Source: Metellina segmentata
Taxonomy: Eukaryota; Arthropoda; Arachnida; Araneae; Tetragnathidae
DNA length: 64,000 nucleotides
Direction of reading: 5' to 3'
Assembly (NCBI GenBank): GCA_947359465.1
Contig: OX375876.1
Span: 70,872,998 to 70,936,997 of the forward strand
How positions within the stretch are numbered: the stretch's first letter is position 1; every line of letters begins with the position of its first letter. Below, piece after piece: positions 21,408 through 32,272 of the stretch. The notes beneath the pieces are model-generated. The model saw nothing but the letters and a program-made list of their open reading frames with translations, was not told the DNA's origin and made no database searches. A program made the translations under genes and the position numbers.

Positions 21408-22115
21408 TTCTCGTGATTCTTTTTTCCTTCAAAATAGAAACAAAACGTTTTCTCACTCCGGTCATACTTTTTACCCCATCTGTGGAAATTGAAATTTTTT
21501 TTTTTTTTCGAGGGGAATATGTTTCTGCATGCATTCAATGACAGCATTTGCAATATACTTGCCACGTGTTTGACCTTTCAGTGGCAATAATCTGAAAAGT
21601 TCTTAGGAACTAGAAGACGAAATAAATCGAACAAAAAGTGAAACGTCGTGCGTTGTGTCATTTATGTCACAAAAATTCGTCAACAGCTATTGATAAAGCT
21701 TAAACCAATAAAAGATCTTCGATTAGCTGATTGGTTACATTCGAAGAAATTTTGACTGTTTTCTGTCTTTTACTGTTTTATAAAACAGTGGTAACTCTAA
21801 TTTATTAGTTAACTATTTTATTGCTTCGAATTTCTAATTATTTCTTCTCAATGATACCACTTGAGATCATAGTTCAGTACAATTTCCAATATATGAGTTT
21901 GTTTAAGTACACAAAAGAAAATCAGTCTGAGAGATTGTATCGTACCTTCTAGTTGTATTATAGAACAATTTCATACACTTTCATAAGAATAATATAGATT
22001 AGTTTCTGCTAAGAAGGAGGAAAGAAAAACTATATATAAAGTAAACATTTCACTCAAGAATGTTTGAAAAGAATAATGCTTAACAGCCCATTATTCTATT
22101 GTTCGAACTACGAAT

Positions 22116-22577
22116 TAGGGATGTGACATCGATTGCAAAACATCGATGTTCAAAATTAAAACATCGATGTTGATAATACATCGTCCCCAAACCATCGATG
22201 TTTTTAAAATTCAGTGTATTTAAACTTGTTTCCCCATTTCTTAAAACTGGTTTAGCAACTAGTGATGCGACATCGGCTCCAATACATCGATGTTTTTTTC
22301 TAAAACATCAATGTCGCATCCCTACTTTTCAGACCCTTTATCCTTGGTCACTTTGGTCTAAAAGTATGTTCAATTTGCAGATTATAAAAATTATGCTACT
22401 TGGGGTTATTTTTAAAATTTTTATAACGGTACTTTTTTCATTTAAAAATAAAACATCGACAACGTAAAAACATCGACAAGTATAAACATCGATGTTACCA
22501 AAACATCGACCCCAATACATCGATGTTAAATACATCGATGTTTTTTAAAAAACATCGACATCGATGTCGCATCCCTA
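22116..22577. mobile_element. hAT MITE with perfect 8-bp target duplication
   Basis: Left end TAGGGATGTGACATCGATT, right end inverted TAGGGATGCGACATCGATG, flanked by CTACGAAT on both sides (22108-22115, 22578-22585). The interior is built of repeated ACATCGATG units. A 65-bp copy of both ends (22260-22324) lies inside. No coding capacity. The TIR starts like that of the large hAT insertion at 59033-63638. Confidence 0.9.
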
Positions 22578-22589
22578 CTACGAATGAGA

Positions 22590-23210
22590 GAGGTTTAAAA
22601 CAAAATTGAGTCTTATGTATCATGTGGACGAATGCAAAGTCGCATCTAAAAAAAAAATCTTTAAAAAGTCGTAAGAGTACAGACATAAAATCGGTAAAAT
22701 TTTCGTAACGAATAGAACCGTATCACAGCATGCCTTATCAATGGTTATTGTTCGTCAACTTCAATAAACAAGCTGTGCCAAATGACAAATGAATCGACTC
22801 CGCCAGCTGTCGTTGAGAGTTCAAATGTACTGAGATCGAGTTATTTTAATTTTGACTCGACAGATTGTCAAACGACACTCGATTATTACCGAATGTAATA
22901 ATTGCATTCATTACAATTTATTTCATTCGTAGCCAATCACACGATTCCCTGCAGCTGCGTCATTGAGAAGGGCTAATCAGCGATCTGATGACTGGGTTCA
23001 TTAAAACGCTTGCGTTAACGAACGTATTGAGTTTCGTGCTTGACCTCACATTAGTCCAAGAGGTGAGGGGAGATGATTTATACATACATAGAGTCTTAAT
23101 TAAGTTTAACGCACGCTGGGTTGAATACGTTACGCCACTGATATTGTACCGCGGTTCTGCAGGAGGTGAGTAATTGAATACGATTGCGGTGTGCTACCCT
23201 AGACAAAACC
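22590..23210. other. Spacer, nothing recognised
   Basis: No reading frame with a recognisable motif, no repeat boundary. Somewhat richer in GC than the surrounding intergenic DNA. Confidence 0.35.
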
Positions 23211-23214
23211 GGTT

Positions 23215-23535
23215 AATGCTGCGAAGGGGAAGGCAGGTAGGTAGCTAATTAACGTCGCACTGGAGGCACACCATGGAGCTATTGGCGACCGCCCGGCATC
23301 AATTTCCGAGGGAAAGATTCGAGGAAAACACCACGTAATTTTTAGCCACGGTCGGATGACGAAGTAAACACCTGAGTTGGCACTCCTCTCCAGTCTTCAA
23401 ACTTCCACACAAAGCGAATGTGAGGATATTTGAGACCACGGTGGATTGAACATGTACCAGCCCCGTGCACACGACGGTATTTCGTTGAAGCGAGTTTCGA
23501 ACTAGAATCCCTCTGGTTCCAATCTGATGTCAGAT
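23215..23535 (-). repeat. SINE (family A), minus orientation
   Basis: Shows tail (TTAACGTCGCACTGG), body (GGCATCAATTTCCGAGGGAAAGATT, ACCTGAGTTGGCAC, TTCAAACTTCCACAC) and head (TTTCGAACTAGAATCCCTC) in the order expected for a reversed copy. A separate tail fragment in plus orientation lies at 23598-23660. Confidence 0.75.
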
Positions 23536-24445
23536 TACAAATGAGCTTAGAGTTTGTAAACTAAAAGATTTCATTCATTCTAGTTATCATCATTGTCGTC
23601 AATAGCCCGTTGTGTTGCTCTAGTACGACGTTAACTAAAATTACCATTACCATTACCACCATCATTGTTGTTAAAACAATAATGTGTAACATCATTGTAA
23701 TAAATCAATAATAATCTCTTAGTGGTTTCGACGAGATATCTTGACCATCAAGATCTGACCAACATTGCTAATGACGAGCTATATCGATATTGTCGATGTT
23801 TCGATGATGACGAGATCAAGATCCGGTAAGCTTTCCTTCAAGGTGTGGTCAGTTTTGCCATTGAGACAAGATACCTTCGCCCTAAGGGCGCCTTCACACG
23901 AAGGAGTTTGATCGCTCACAACGGTCGCCTGTGATAGTCGTTTTGATTCATTTCCTGCAAACAAACGATTCGAGCCAAGAGAAGCAAAACAAAATTTTTT
24001 ATCGGCCTTGTTTAGTTCTTTTTTGTAAAATTGGCATCGTTAAAGATAGATTGAAAATTTCAGCGAATTTGAAATCTGCGGAAAATTTTAATCGAGATAG
24101 ATACCTTACATTTGATTTTCTTTAAATAAATAATTTTTCAATTGTAACTTTTGAATTTTTGGCAATACGAATATGGGCGCAATAGACAATGACGTCACGA
24201 CTTTTACGTCCTTTGGAATCCTGCCTTCTTTCAGAATGAATGAGCTGGAAATGCTTGCAGTATGGTATTTTAATCACAATAAAAACAAAAATGTCAAAAT
24301 GAAATATTGGGTACACCCTATCAATAAATTTCGTGTGCAGAAAGGTTTATACTAAGTTCTGTATCGCGAACTGGAAGACGACTCGACTAAATTTTTCAAT
24401 TAGTTCCGGGTGTCAGTAGCTTCTTTTAGAGAACACTTCAGCAGG

Positions 24446-24630
24446 ATACATTAAGACCACTTTCACATGAGGCGTTTCAACGCACGTATGGCGAGGCTAG
24501 CGAGGTCCCGCCATTAAATTATGTTTATTTATTCCTATAATTCAAGTATCTATCTTTGCGACCTTGAAGAGCGGGATCCTGATAGCCTCACCAAAAGCGC
24601 ATTTTACGCGCCTCATGTGAACGGAGCCTA
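24446..24630. mobile_element. Small Harbinger-type MITE nested in the larger one
   Basis: The left end TAA/GACCACTTTCACATGAGGCG and the right end CGCCTCATGTGAACGGAGCC/TAA form imperfect TIRs with TAA on both sides. The TIR logic (TTCACA-GAAGG or TTCACATGAGGCG) is similar to but distinct from that of the host element. No coding capacity. Confidence 0.65.
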
Positions 24631-25064
24631 AGAAGCAGGAAACAAATATGAGAGACAACATACCACCACGAGAAAGGTTGTCGTTAACATTGAGGTTAGT
24701 ATGATGGAAAAAAATTTACCACAGAACGAAATAATATTTAATTACCGCCTTTCTAGAGACCGCAAGTTTGTTGAATGGAGGATTTTAACTAATAAATGGA
24801 GAATTTTCTATAGGCCATTGAACTCTAATATTGATTTGCAATTGACATAATAAAAGCATGTGTAATCTTGCATAATTTCATACGAACGAGGTATGGTTAT
24901 TCGCACGAAGACACCTTAACGCACACCGGTTTGATGGAAAACGATGATAATAATGTTTATAACGGTTAGACTGGACCTGAGCCAACAGCTCTTCGAGATA
25001 ATTTCGGTCAGTATTTTGTAAGTGAAGGCGATTTTCCATGGCAGTATATGAAAATATAATAAAA

Positions 25065-25310
25065 TAATGTAACAGCTTATTTAAAATATTATCAAGTTAC
25101 CGTTTTTTGTCGCTTACTTTTTACTTCTTCGTATTCTTACTCTTAGTTTATTAACATAAATTGATGTTAAATTACTATAAGAAATTAATGTAACTTATTT
25201 AAAATATTATCAAACTATCGTTTTGTCATTTATTTTTTTATACCACGTATTTTTACTATAGCTTGTCAACATAAATTAATGCTAAATTATTGTAAGAAAA
25301 AATAAAGAAC
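25065..25310. repeat. Tandem duplication, 122-bp period
   Basis: AATGTAAC...TTATTTAAAATATTATCAA starts at 25065 and again at 25187, with the same downstream order (CGTTTT, TTACT, CATAAATT, ATGYTAAATTA). The copies have diverged by substitutions and small gaps. Confidence 0.75.
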
Positions 25311-25337
25311 TTATTAAGCACATTTTTCTTTTGTTTA

Positions 25338-25643
25338 TCACAATTCTTGCATTTCTTCGCCATAAATAAACACCATCGCCGCTCTCCATACGTTTTCTTT
25401 TTTTATTTTGTTCCCATAATCTTCGTGAGTTTTGTCCCACAATGCAGGCTGCATTTGCAAAGCAGTAATTGACTTATCAATACCTAAACTTTCCATTACT
25501 AGAAAAATATAATACAAAGAAACAAGGAAAATAAATTCAGAACGGCAGGTGATATCGCTAGGAATCAAAAATCGACAGACGATAGTCTCTCTCGTGTGAA
25601 TGACGCAATACCTCGCAATGTAACATCTGTCTTCTTCAAACAA
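25338..25643 (-). pseudogene. MADF-domain fragment of a Harbinger accessory protein
   Basis: The minus-strand frame contains ALQMQPALWDKTHEDYGNK followed by KKENVWRAAM, which fits the MADF pattern (hydrophobic x5 PxLWD xxxxxYxNxxxKxxxW). Harbinger elements carry a second gene for a Myb/MADF DNA-binding protein next to the transposase, and this fragment lies inside a TAA-flanked Harbinger-like element. The upstream residues do not look like MADF, and no transposase follows; it is a remnant. Confidence 0.55.
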
Positions 25644-26206
25644 AAAAAGTCGCCGACGACTGAACTTCCTGGGCGACTATTTTTTAGTCTCTCTACCGGT
25701 CTCCTGATAGTCTTCTCGTGTGAAGTGCTCCTATGGTTTCTATGTAAGTTCCGTCGCCTTCAGACCGGTCTGAGCGATCGATCTCCTTCGTGTGAAGGCG
25801 CCCTAACAACCACCAGAGGCGGGAAGGGTGGCCATACACAAAAACAAATTACCCTTTGAAGACTATTGTGTTAAAAAATTAACTTTTGAATTCTTACAGG
25901 ACATGGCAGCCTACAGAAACAGTTACACTACATTGGGGTAGAAATCAGCTGTCCCCTGGCCAAACTGGAAGAAACAATCCGAGACGATCTCAAGCTTTGC
26001 TCTAAAATTCCTAACACTGTAATTGCAAACACTATTGATATTGTTATTATGCCGAATATTTTTCGCTCTATTGGACTGTTTCTAACCTTTTTATCTATAG
26101 TCTCCCCGGTGCGGTGTGTGACCTTCTAATGAATCAAACACACCAACAGTACAGGAGCAAACCGTAAGTTACAAGTAAGTTGCCCCTTGACGCTTCTGTC
26201 TTAATA

Positions 26207-27717
26207 CACTGCTTGACAGTTGCTAAGGAACAAACACAATTTTAAAAATAATTAATAATATTCATTGATTAAAGATAAGAAACTAAGTATGTATTTAATT
26301 AAGATGCTATGCATTAAGTATAATGCAAAATGTTACCTATTTTGGCACATGGAAAAGCAAGATGATAAAAATAAAAAAATCTGCTCCTTAGAGCAATTTT
26401 CAGAGTCTCGAAAAATGTTCTTTCTATCCGCAGTCATGACAGATATAGTAACTCAGTAAGAAGTGAGGCCTCCTTGCTCATTAATGCACATTTAGCATCT
26501 ACTATGCATGTTGTCCACTAAACAATCGAGGTGTGCTTGGGGAATATTGTCCCATTCCTCTCTCAAAGCAATTTTGAAAGCATGCACAGTTTGGGGTGGG
26601 TGATTCCTTTGTGAAAGACGTCTACAAAGATAATCCCAAGCATGTTCAATAGGATTTAAGTCCGTTGCATACTCAAGCCATTCCATTCGCTGAATATCTT
26701 CGCTCTCTAGTGTCTCAGAGACACCAACTGTTATGTGTGCGCATGCATTGTCATCCATGAACAGAAAGTCTGGTTCCACTGCATCCCGAAATAAACGAAC
26801 ATGACCCAGGAGAATCTCCGTGCAACACCGCTGCGATGTAAAGGCACCAGCGTCAAAGATGTGTAGCTGTGTTCTGCCATTATGCATAATGCCTGCCCAC
26901 ACCTATGACCCCTTGTCCATTACGACCAACCTCACGAACATTATGTGGTGTGTAACGGGTACACCCTTTCTCTTCATAGTAGTTGGTGTCCAGAATCCCT
27001 ATTCATGGTGAATCGGGATTCGTCGAACATGACTCTGGACCACTATTGATGATTCCAAGGAATATGTTCTTAACACCAGCGTTACTTTACCCTACGATGG
27101 AACGGAACGCACTTAACAGGCTTCCGTGCATACAAGCGAGCTTGATTTAATCGTCGAGAAATTGTTTTGGCAGATACACGAGTGCCGGTTGCGGTTGCAA
27201 GCTCTGAACCAATCTGTCTCGGAGTGAGATGTTTGTTTCTTATTGCTGTTAGGGATATATGTGCATTATCTCTAAATGTGGTGCTCCTATCACAACCACC
27301 AACATGCTTTCTCAAAGCATTTCCATCTTCCGCGGCTCTTTATTACCAAGAAATAACACTTTTTGACACGCATTGCTGCGGCAACTTGGGTGACACTTTG
27401 TCCAGCTTCGAGCCTTATCAACTGCTCGCCTACGGTCAAATTCACTCAAAAAAAGCCTCATGAACATTCTCCACTTGATACTTGCATCACAAGACGGAAT
27501 TTATCTGAACGGCTTTCAAAACCTTAAATAGTGATTTTCTGTAGATACTTTACTGTTTGAAATTTCAATTAATAAACAGCTCGTGTACGCTGTCTTTTAT
27601 TAAGATGATTGACCTTGCTCTACAGCACCCTCTGCACTTACATTTTCTACAATTAAGCGGCTTTTCGAATCGCAGTTTTGCATAAATCGGTTGTTCCTTA
27701 GCAATTGTCAAGCAGTG
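26207..27717 (-). mobile_element. Tc1-like element with intact ends
   Basis: Left end TA/CACTGCTTGACAGTTGCTAAGG, right end inverted CACTGCTTGACAATTGCTAAGG/TA. Length 1511 bp. The transposase relic lies on the minus strand. Confidence 0.85.
26492..27465 (-). pseudogene. Tc1 transposase, frameshifted
   Basis: From about 27465: RLFLSEFDRRRAVDKA, a GN..RKMEML block, then in the frame 27315-27082 the second HTH (LTPRQIGSELATATG, SAKTISRRLNQARLYARKP). Next VMFDESRFTMNRDSG (first Asp, about 27030). The frame 26902-26492 has MWAGIMHNGRTQL, FLFMDDNACAH (second Asp; family has DNARPH) and ATDLNPIEHAWDYL (Glu). The catalytic triad is readable, but the frames do not join and one active-site neighbour is altered. 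Confidence 0.85.
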
Positions 27718-28076
27718 TAGTTATTCCTGAAGATAATAACACAACGTATTCGCGATGTATTCAATGATGTTTTGTGACGATGTGATGCTTCTGAATGGCA
27801 TGCATGAAGAGATGCGAAGAAGACAATTAATTTTTAGTACATTTATATCACCATGATATGTATGAAACCCCTCTGCTACCTTTTTATGACTAAAACTACT
27901 ACATGTGCAAGTTAGGTTGGTTCTAGGGCCCGGATCGCAGATGTGGAATGTCTAGTTTTACTGCCCCATTCAGAGTAAATATGTGCATAAAGTAATCAAC
28001 CATTAATTATCGTAAATAGAGTGAATTAAAAAAAATTCTTCTAATTCAAGAATGTAAATTCTACAACGCATAAATA

Positions 28077-28140
28077 CAGTATAATCTTGAATATCCGAGG
28101 TAATGAAGACCAAGGCCACCTTGGATAACCAGAAACACGA
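28077..28140 (+). mobile_element. Possible solitary pogo/Tigger-type end
   Basis: TA/CAGTATAATCTTGAATATCCGAGG resembles the CAGTATAATCTCG-ATTATCCGA ends of pogo/Tigger elements. No partner end or transposase was found nearby. Confidence 0.3.
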
Positions 28141-28443
28141 ATAATACGAGCGCTCTAACTGCACGTAGACTGTAAAAACTTCTGAAACAAATTTATTGAA
28201 CTACTTGTTTCTTTTACTGCTCTTAGTGGAATCATGAAGCCGTATTAAGAATAATCTATTCTTGTATTTGTGTCATGGTATGTATTTACTTCTATAATTT
28301 TACAGTAAATCTACATGTGAATTACGTACCTTTAAAACGATTTTGTACGTCCTTAACAGTGTCTGTACACAGTCCTTAATAAGTCTTCTCTTTCGCAGCT
28401 TACACAAGCAAACTGCATCATTTCATATTACATATAAATTATT

Positions 28444-28618
28444 TTAAACCTTCCAAGATATCTTATCCATAAAGTCTGACCAATTTTGCTTAACTTTTTT
28501 GAGAGATATCTCGTCATTATTATACTACCGATTTTTTTTTTGATGATAACGAGATCAGGATCTGGTCAGTTTTCTAATGACGAGATACCTTGTAGAGATT
28601 ACTACCAAGAGGGTTTAA
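28444..28618. mobile_element. piggyBac-like MITE (GAGATATCTC family)
   Basis: TTAA at both ends (28444-28447, 28615-28618), family blocks CCTTCCAAGATATCTTATCC, AAGTCTGACCA, TGATAACGAGATCAGGATCTGGTCAG and CCAAGAGGG in order. Confidence 0.7.
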
Positions 28619-28619
28619 C

Positions 28620-29820
28620 TACCATGTTCATGATCAGATATTTTTAATGTATCTAGTTTTATTATACTTTTGAGTTGTTTATTTTGTTTTTAAGTTGTTT
28701 ACTTAAACGTTTTATCATGCTTTTAATGTTGGTCGAATTGACAAGAAAATTTTAAATCTCTTTTTTTAATTTTATTTTATTTTGCATGTGTCGCAGTTTA
28801 TATCCATTTTTGGATTTTGCGCCGTAACACACAAACCAACCATCTGCCCGTTTTACCAAACAAGTCAAGAACAAAATTTTTACACTCGTAAATTCGAAGC
28901 TTTATTTATGGTTTAAAACACAAACTCGGTATCAAAAAATTAGGCTCTTATAACAGACTGTTAATAGGAGCTCTACTACTATACGGAGTTTTATTAAGCT
29001 TCTATTGTAGTAATCTTCTCATAAAATTTTTAACTGAAGCGATTACTTTAGTTTATTAATCACACACATTGCAAATCTATGCGATATCACGCAACCTTAA
29101 AAACTGATTCGACAGAAAAACTGCAAGATCATACGTCAAAAACAAAGAATTCAAAAATTCTTATCACCTAAGCTTTAATTCAACAGGAAGATCAATTCTT
29201 TCGATTCTGTAGCCAGTAATTTACGAATAAACTAGTTTCCCCAGATTTTCAATGCAAGGAAAATCCATCAGTCTAAATCAAATAAAAATGTCCGCTCTGT
29301 CGTCGTCTAAATGTGAAGCCTTTGGACAGCATAAAACCCTCAGAAGGAACAAGTGGTCTTTGACGTCATACGCAGCTGTTGAGTTCTTTGTTTAAAAGAA
29401 AACCTTGAAGACGTAATGGGAAGGGAAGAATGTAATGTTCTATTCTTCAATACGATTCCAACAGTTACATTTGCATGTTTATGTGTGTTTATTGCGCAGC
29501 CTAAGGCGAGATTAAATATTTATGATATCTTGTTTCCGCCATGTTTTCCGCATGTAAAAGGTAAGATGAACGGTTGAGATACATTGTTTTGCCTGGAGTC
29601 AACTCCCTAATATTCATTGGTGGTCCATGTAAAGCGGATGATGCATTTCGTGGATGATCTAAAGTAAATGTATATTGGCTGGCAGAATGCTCGTTCACGT
29701 TTCAAGATGTTGGGCCCGATGTATTTGTTAAGATATTTATTAAAATTGAAACGTTACTTAATCGGTCAAATCTTCAATAATCAGTCCCAGGCTCTCACAT
29801 CTCCACTCTGGGCCCAGTAC
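28620..29820. other. Spacer, nothing recognised
   Basis: AT-rich with chance frames only, including the 65-codon minus-strand frame 29698-29501, which shows no known motif. Confidence 0.35.
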
Positions 29821-29824
29821 TAAA

Positions 29825-30027
29825 TTAACCCTGTTGTTTGTTGCTTTAACGAGGTATTATAAAACCTGACTAGATCTTGATGGACGAGATACCTCGTCAT
29901 TAGAAGAGAATTGACCAAATCTTGGTTTCGTCATCATAAAAATAAACATAAATATCTTTGTGACGCGGTATCTCGTCATTAGAAAAATCAGGTAGGGTTT
30001 GATGGACGAAACCAAGTAGGAGGGTAA
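29825..30027. mobile_element. piggyBac-like MITE (GAGATATCTC family)
   Basis: Starts TTAACCCTGTTG, contains TAGATCTTGATGGACGAGATACCTCGTCATTAG, quoted by its halves TAGATCTTGATGG and ACGAGATACCTCGTC, and ends AGTAGGAGGG with a decayed TTAA. The 77-codon minus-strand frame across it is a repeat artefact. Confidence 0.65.
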
Positions 30028-30194
30028 AGTGATAAGTATTACTGAGAGAGAGTTAAACTTGCACAAATGTTCACATTTTCTCTTTTCCATTGCACACTCA
30101 CATAATGCAGTGATTCTAACTTTGAAATAAAAAGAAAGACTGAATATTACAGTGCAATACTTTTCATTTCCCTGACTTCTCTAGTCGTCAAGGG

Positions 30195-30470
30195 AGACTA
30201 CAATGGTTCAGTGGTTTTGCCTACTGTGCTAGTAACCTTCGAGTTTTAGGCAGCTCAGGATCAATTCCTTAAACTTACCCTTACCTCCCCAACTCACCAA
30301 AAAGTTTAGTCTTTCGTGGAGAGGTGGGGATGACGTAACTTACCCCTGGTGTACTTCTTTCTTCTTGTTCCTTGTTTGTCTGTTATGTCCATTACCTGCC
30401 TTGCATTTCTTGTGCCCGGCCAAATATGGCCCTTGCCCTATAAAACCCACCAAAGCGACCCTAGTCCTTG
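30195..30470 (+). repeat. SINE (family B), reference copy
   Basis: The head has an A-box-like TGGTTCAGTGG and a B-box-like GGATCAATTCC about 50 bases apart. The tail CCAAATATGGCCCTTGCCCTATAAAACCC marks the family. Copies in the other orientation lie at 10-840, 1618-2060 and 2062-4180. Confidence 0.7.
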
Positions 30471-30516
30471 AACCTCAATGATGTTACAGGCAATCTCATT
30501 CCCTTTGTAGTGGGGT

Positions 30517-30580
30517 GTGTTCAGATCTTGATGGGCGAGATATTTCGTCGAAACCTTTTGGTGGGTAAACTCAAATTTGA
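30517..30580. mobile_element. piggyBac-like MITE fragment (right end)
   Basis: AGATCTTGATGGGCGAGATATTTCGTCGAAACC followed by TTTTGGTGGGTAAA; only the right end of the family is present. Quoted here as blocks AGATCTTGATGGGCG and AGATATTTCGTCGAAACC. Confidence 0.5.
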
Positions 30581-30614
30581 TCTGTAATCTGATCTCCTTT
30601 GAAATCTTAACTCA

Positions 30615-30840
30615 AATTGGGCTGTAGCTCGGTTTCCGAGTAGCGGATTACCAACCGGAGGGCTGCGAGTTTCAAACCCGATCCGACCAAAGACCGCCGT
30701 GTACGTTGGAACTGGTGGTCGTCAAATCTGTCGTGGTCTCAAATGCCCTAAGGTTGAAAGTTTGAAAAGTGGAGGGGAGGGGGAGGAAGCTCAGGTGTGA
30801 ACCTTGATTCAAAATTACGAGGTTTGTCTCTGGGTATGCA
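30615..30840 (+). repeat. SINE (family A) with the alternative tRNA head
   Basis: The head GGGCTGTAGCTCGGTTTCCG...ACCAACCGGAGGGCTGCGAGTTTCAAACCC differs from the 14436 copy, while the body (AATCTGTCGTGG, GAAAGTTTGAAAAGTGG, AAAATTACGAGG) is the same. The last part of the body is missing. Confidence 0.7.
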
Positions 30841-30967
30841 AATGATTAAAATTACAAAGCGATCACGCATGCGTGAGCCGAGAAACACCCTCTAAACTTC
30901 CAAGTGAGTCGTGTATAAAAATCACTGTAAATATGCGTTGAAATGCGTGTATCGTCGTATGATTGTA

Positions 30968-32270
30968 TGAGGGTCGTTCGGAAACTAATGCCCGTTTTTA
31001 GATAAAATACAGACCAATTAAAAATTTTCAACCACACATTTTACTTTACATTTTTATACCTTGTATTACTTTTCTACATAGTACCCTTGGAAATTTAAAC
31101 ATTTGTCTTATCTTATGACGAGCTTTTGAATTGCAGCGTCATAGTCCTCTGCCGCCAGTCCATTGAGGTAAACAGTAACAGTAACAACGTCTTTAAGCTC
31201 CGCATCGTTCGCAAAATGTTTCCCACCCAGAAACTCTTTAAGTTTTGCGAACTAATGAAAGTCACTGGGGGCTAAGTTCGCGGGAAGGTCAAGAATTTCC
31301 CAATGAAACTTGTTGATTAACTGTTGCGTTTTCACAGCTGCGTAAGGCTATGCGTTGTCATGCAAGAGGACCACGCCTCTAGACAATATACCGTGTCTTC
31401 GATACTGAATTGCACGCCGTAGCTTTTTTAATGTCTCACAGAATGCATCGGCGTTTATGCAGGTTCCCCATGGTATAAACTCAATAAGCAATATTCCGTG
31501 ACGGTCCCAAAAGACCGTAGCCATGAGTTTGAGACTCGAGATTCTTTGTTTATACTTTTTTTGACCTGGTTGGTGAAGGGGTATGATGCCACTTTATAGA
31601 CGGACAGTTGGTTTCAGGTGCATACGAAACCCAAGTTTTATCTCCTGTAACAATATGAGAAATAATCTTATCTGCTTTATTTGAGTAGCGCTCCAAATAG
31701 CTTAACGCTGCAGCTTGATCGTCATAGAGCATGCGTGGCACCAATCTTATACAAATTTTTCTGAATATGAGGTGATCTATTACCACATTGTAAATGGTAG
31801 TGCGGGACGTATGTGAAATTTATCATGAATTTCATCCAAAGTCACACACGATCTTGTTTGATGAATTTGTCGACAGGCTTGACAAGCTCATCCGTACTGA
31901 TACTTATCCGCCTATATCGCTCCTCACTCATCATGAGCGTTCTTTCTTCCCTCATTAAAATTTCGGCATTAACAACGCACACATGATTCATACATCACAT
32001 AACCATACACTGCTTTCATTTCATGATCAATTTCGCTTGGTCGCATATATTTTGCGTTTTGAAATCAGATCACAGATCTCACTTCCCATTTGGTGGCACG
32101 CTCGATTTTCTTAGACATTTTATTTGCTTACCAAAACAACAATAACCGTTATAATGCGATGGAATTCAGTAAACAGCTGGCAGATGGGTCCCCAAAACGG
32201 GTTGACTGCACTTTACACTGTCACAGTGGTGCGCATGGTCAAATGGTTATTACTTTCTGAACACCCCTCG
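30968..32270 (-). mobile_element. mariner element
   Basis: Left end TA/TGAGGGTCGTTCGGAAACTAATG, right end inverted CGAGGGGTGTTCAGAAAGTAATA, TA on both sides. Length 1303 bp, the usual mariner size. Transposase relic on the minus strand. Confidence 0.85.
31117..32118 (-). pseudogene. mariner transposase relic
   Basis: Minus strand from the ATG at 32118: MSKKIERATKWEVRSVI, then an HTH region (RPSEIDHEMKAVYG). Later LVPRMLYDDQAAALSYLERY and HIVTGDKTWVSYAPE (31786-31550; first catalytic Asp), then SRGVVLLHDNA*PY (about 31400-31350; second Asp, with a stop replacing the usual Arg), and LAPSDFH (third acidic position of D,D34D). It ends AAIQKLV..DKCLNFQGYYVEK. Stops and shifts throughout; inactive. 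Confidence 0.85.
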
Positions 32271-32272
32271 TA

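Larger units (their letters stand above)
18404..21800 (-). pseudogene. hAT transposase relic (GTF2IRD2/ZBED-like lineage), split by a Tc1-like element
   Basis: Read on the minus strand from about 21780 the order is: a first-Asp block (AVDEF, expected AVDEST), LLPLKGQTRGKYIANAVIEC, STDGVKSMTG and VRKRFVSI (second Asp block). After the nested element come HHSS*SALCA (expected CIIHxEALCA), SEYAHRSQIFYC..., QWIQKFYF, KKHWFIF-type decay, then LELKYKELWSSKFERLNADL (18999-18691) and LIDENLESCLKLKTTTYKP (about 18700-18600), the C-terminal dimerisation block. At 18404 CAGTGGTTGGCAAACG looks like a hAT 3' TIR. The opposite end was not found. Many stops and shifts; inactive. hAT transposases use an RNase-H fold with an inserted all-helical domain. 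Confidence 0.75.
23886..25803. mobile_element. PIF/Harbinger-like element
   Basis: Left TIR GGGCGCCTTCACACGAAGGAG is exactly mirrored at the right end (CTCCTTCGTGTGAAGGCGCCC). TAA lies on both sides (23883-23885, 25804-25806), the 3-bp TWA duplication typical of PIF/Harbinger. Length 1918 bp. Inside are a MADF-like coding fragment on the minus strand, a nested smaller MITE and a 122-bp tandem duplication. The DDE transposase gene was not recognised, so this copy is probably non-autonomous. Confidence 0.8.
23711..25826. mobile_element. piggyBac-like MITE (GAGATATCTC family) split by a Harbinger element
   Basis: The left part 23711-23882 has the family's TTAGTGGTTTCGACGAGATATC start, AAGATCTGACCA and ATGACGAG blocks. 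The right part 25804-25826 (CAACCACCAGAGG) completes the end. The TAA-flanked element 23886-25803 interrupts the terminal GACAAGATACCTTCG block. Confidence 0.6.

Noticed and set aside
29501..29698. 65-codon minus-strand frame as a small protein
   Set aside because: Better composed than most chance frames but no motif, no paralogue in the window and no visible gene context.
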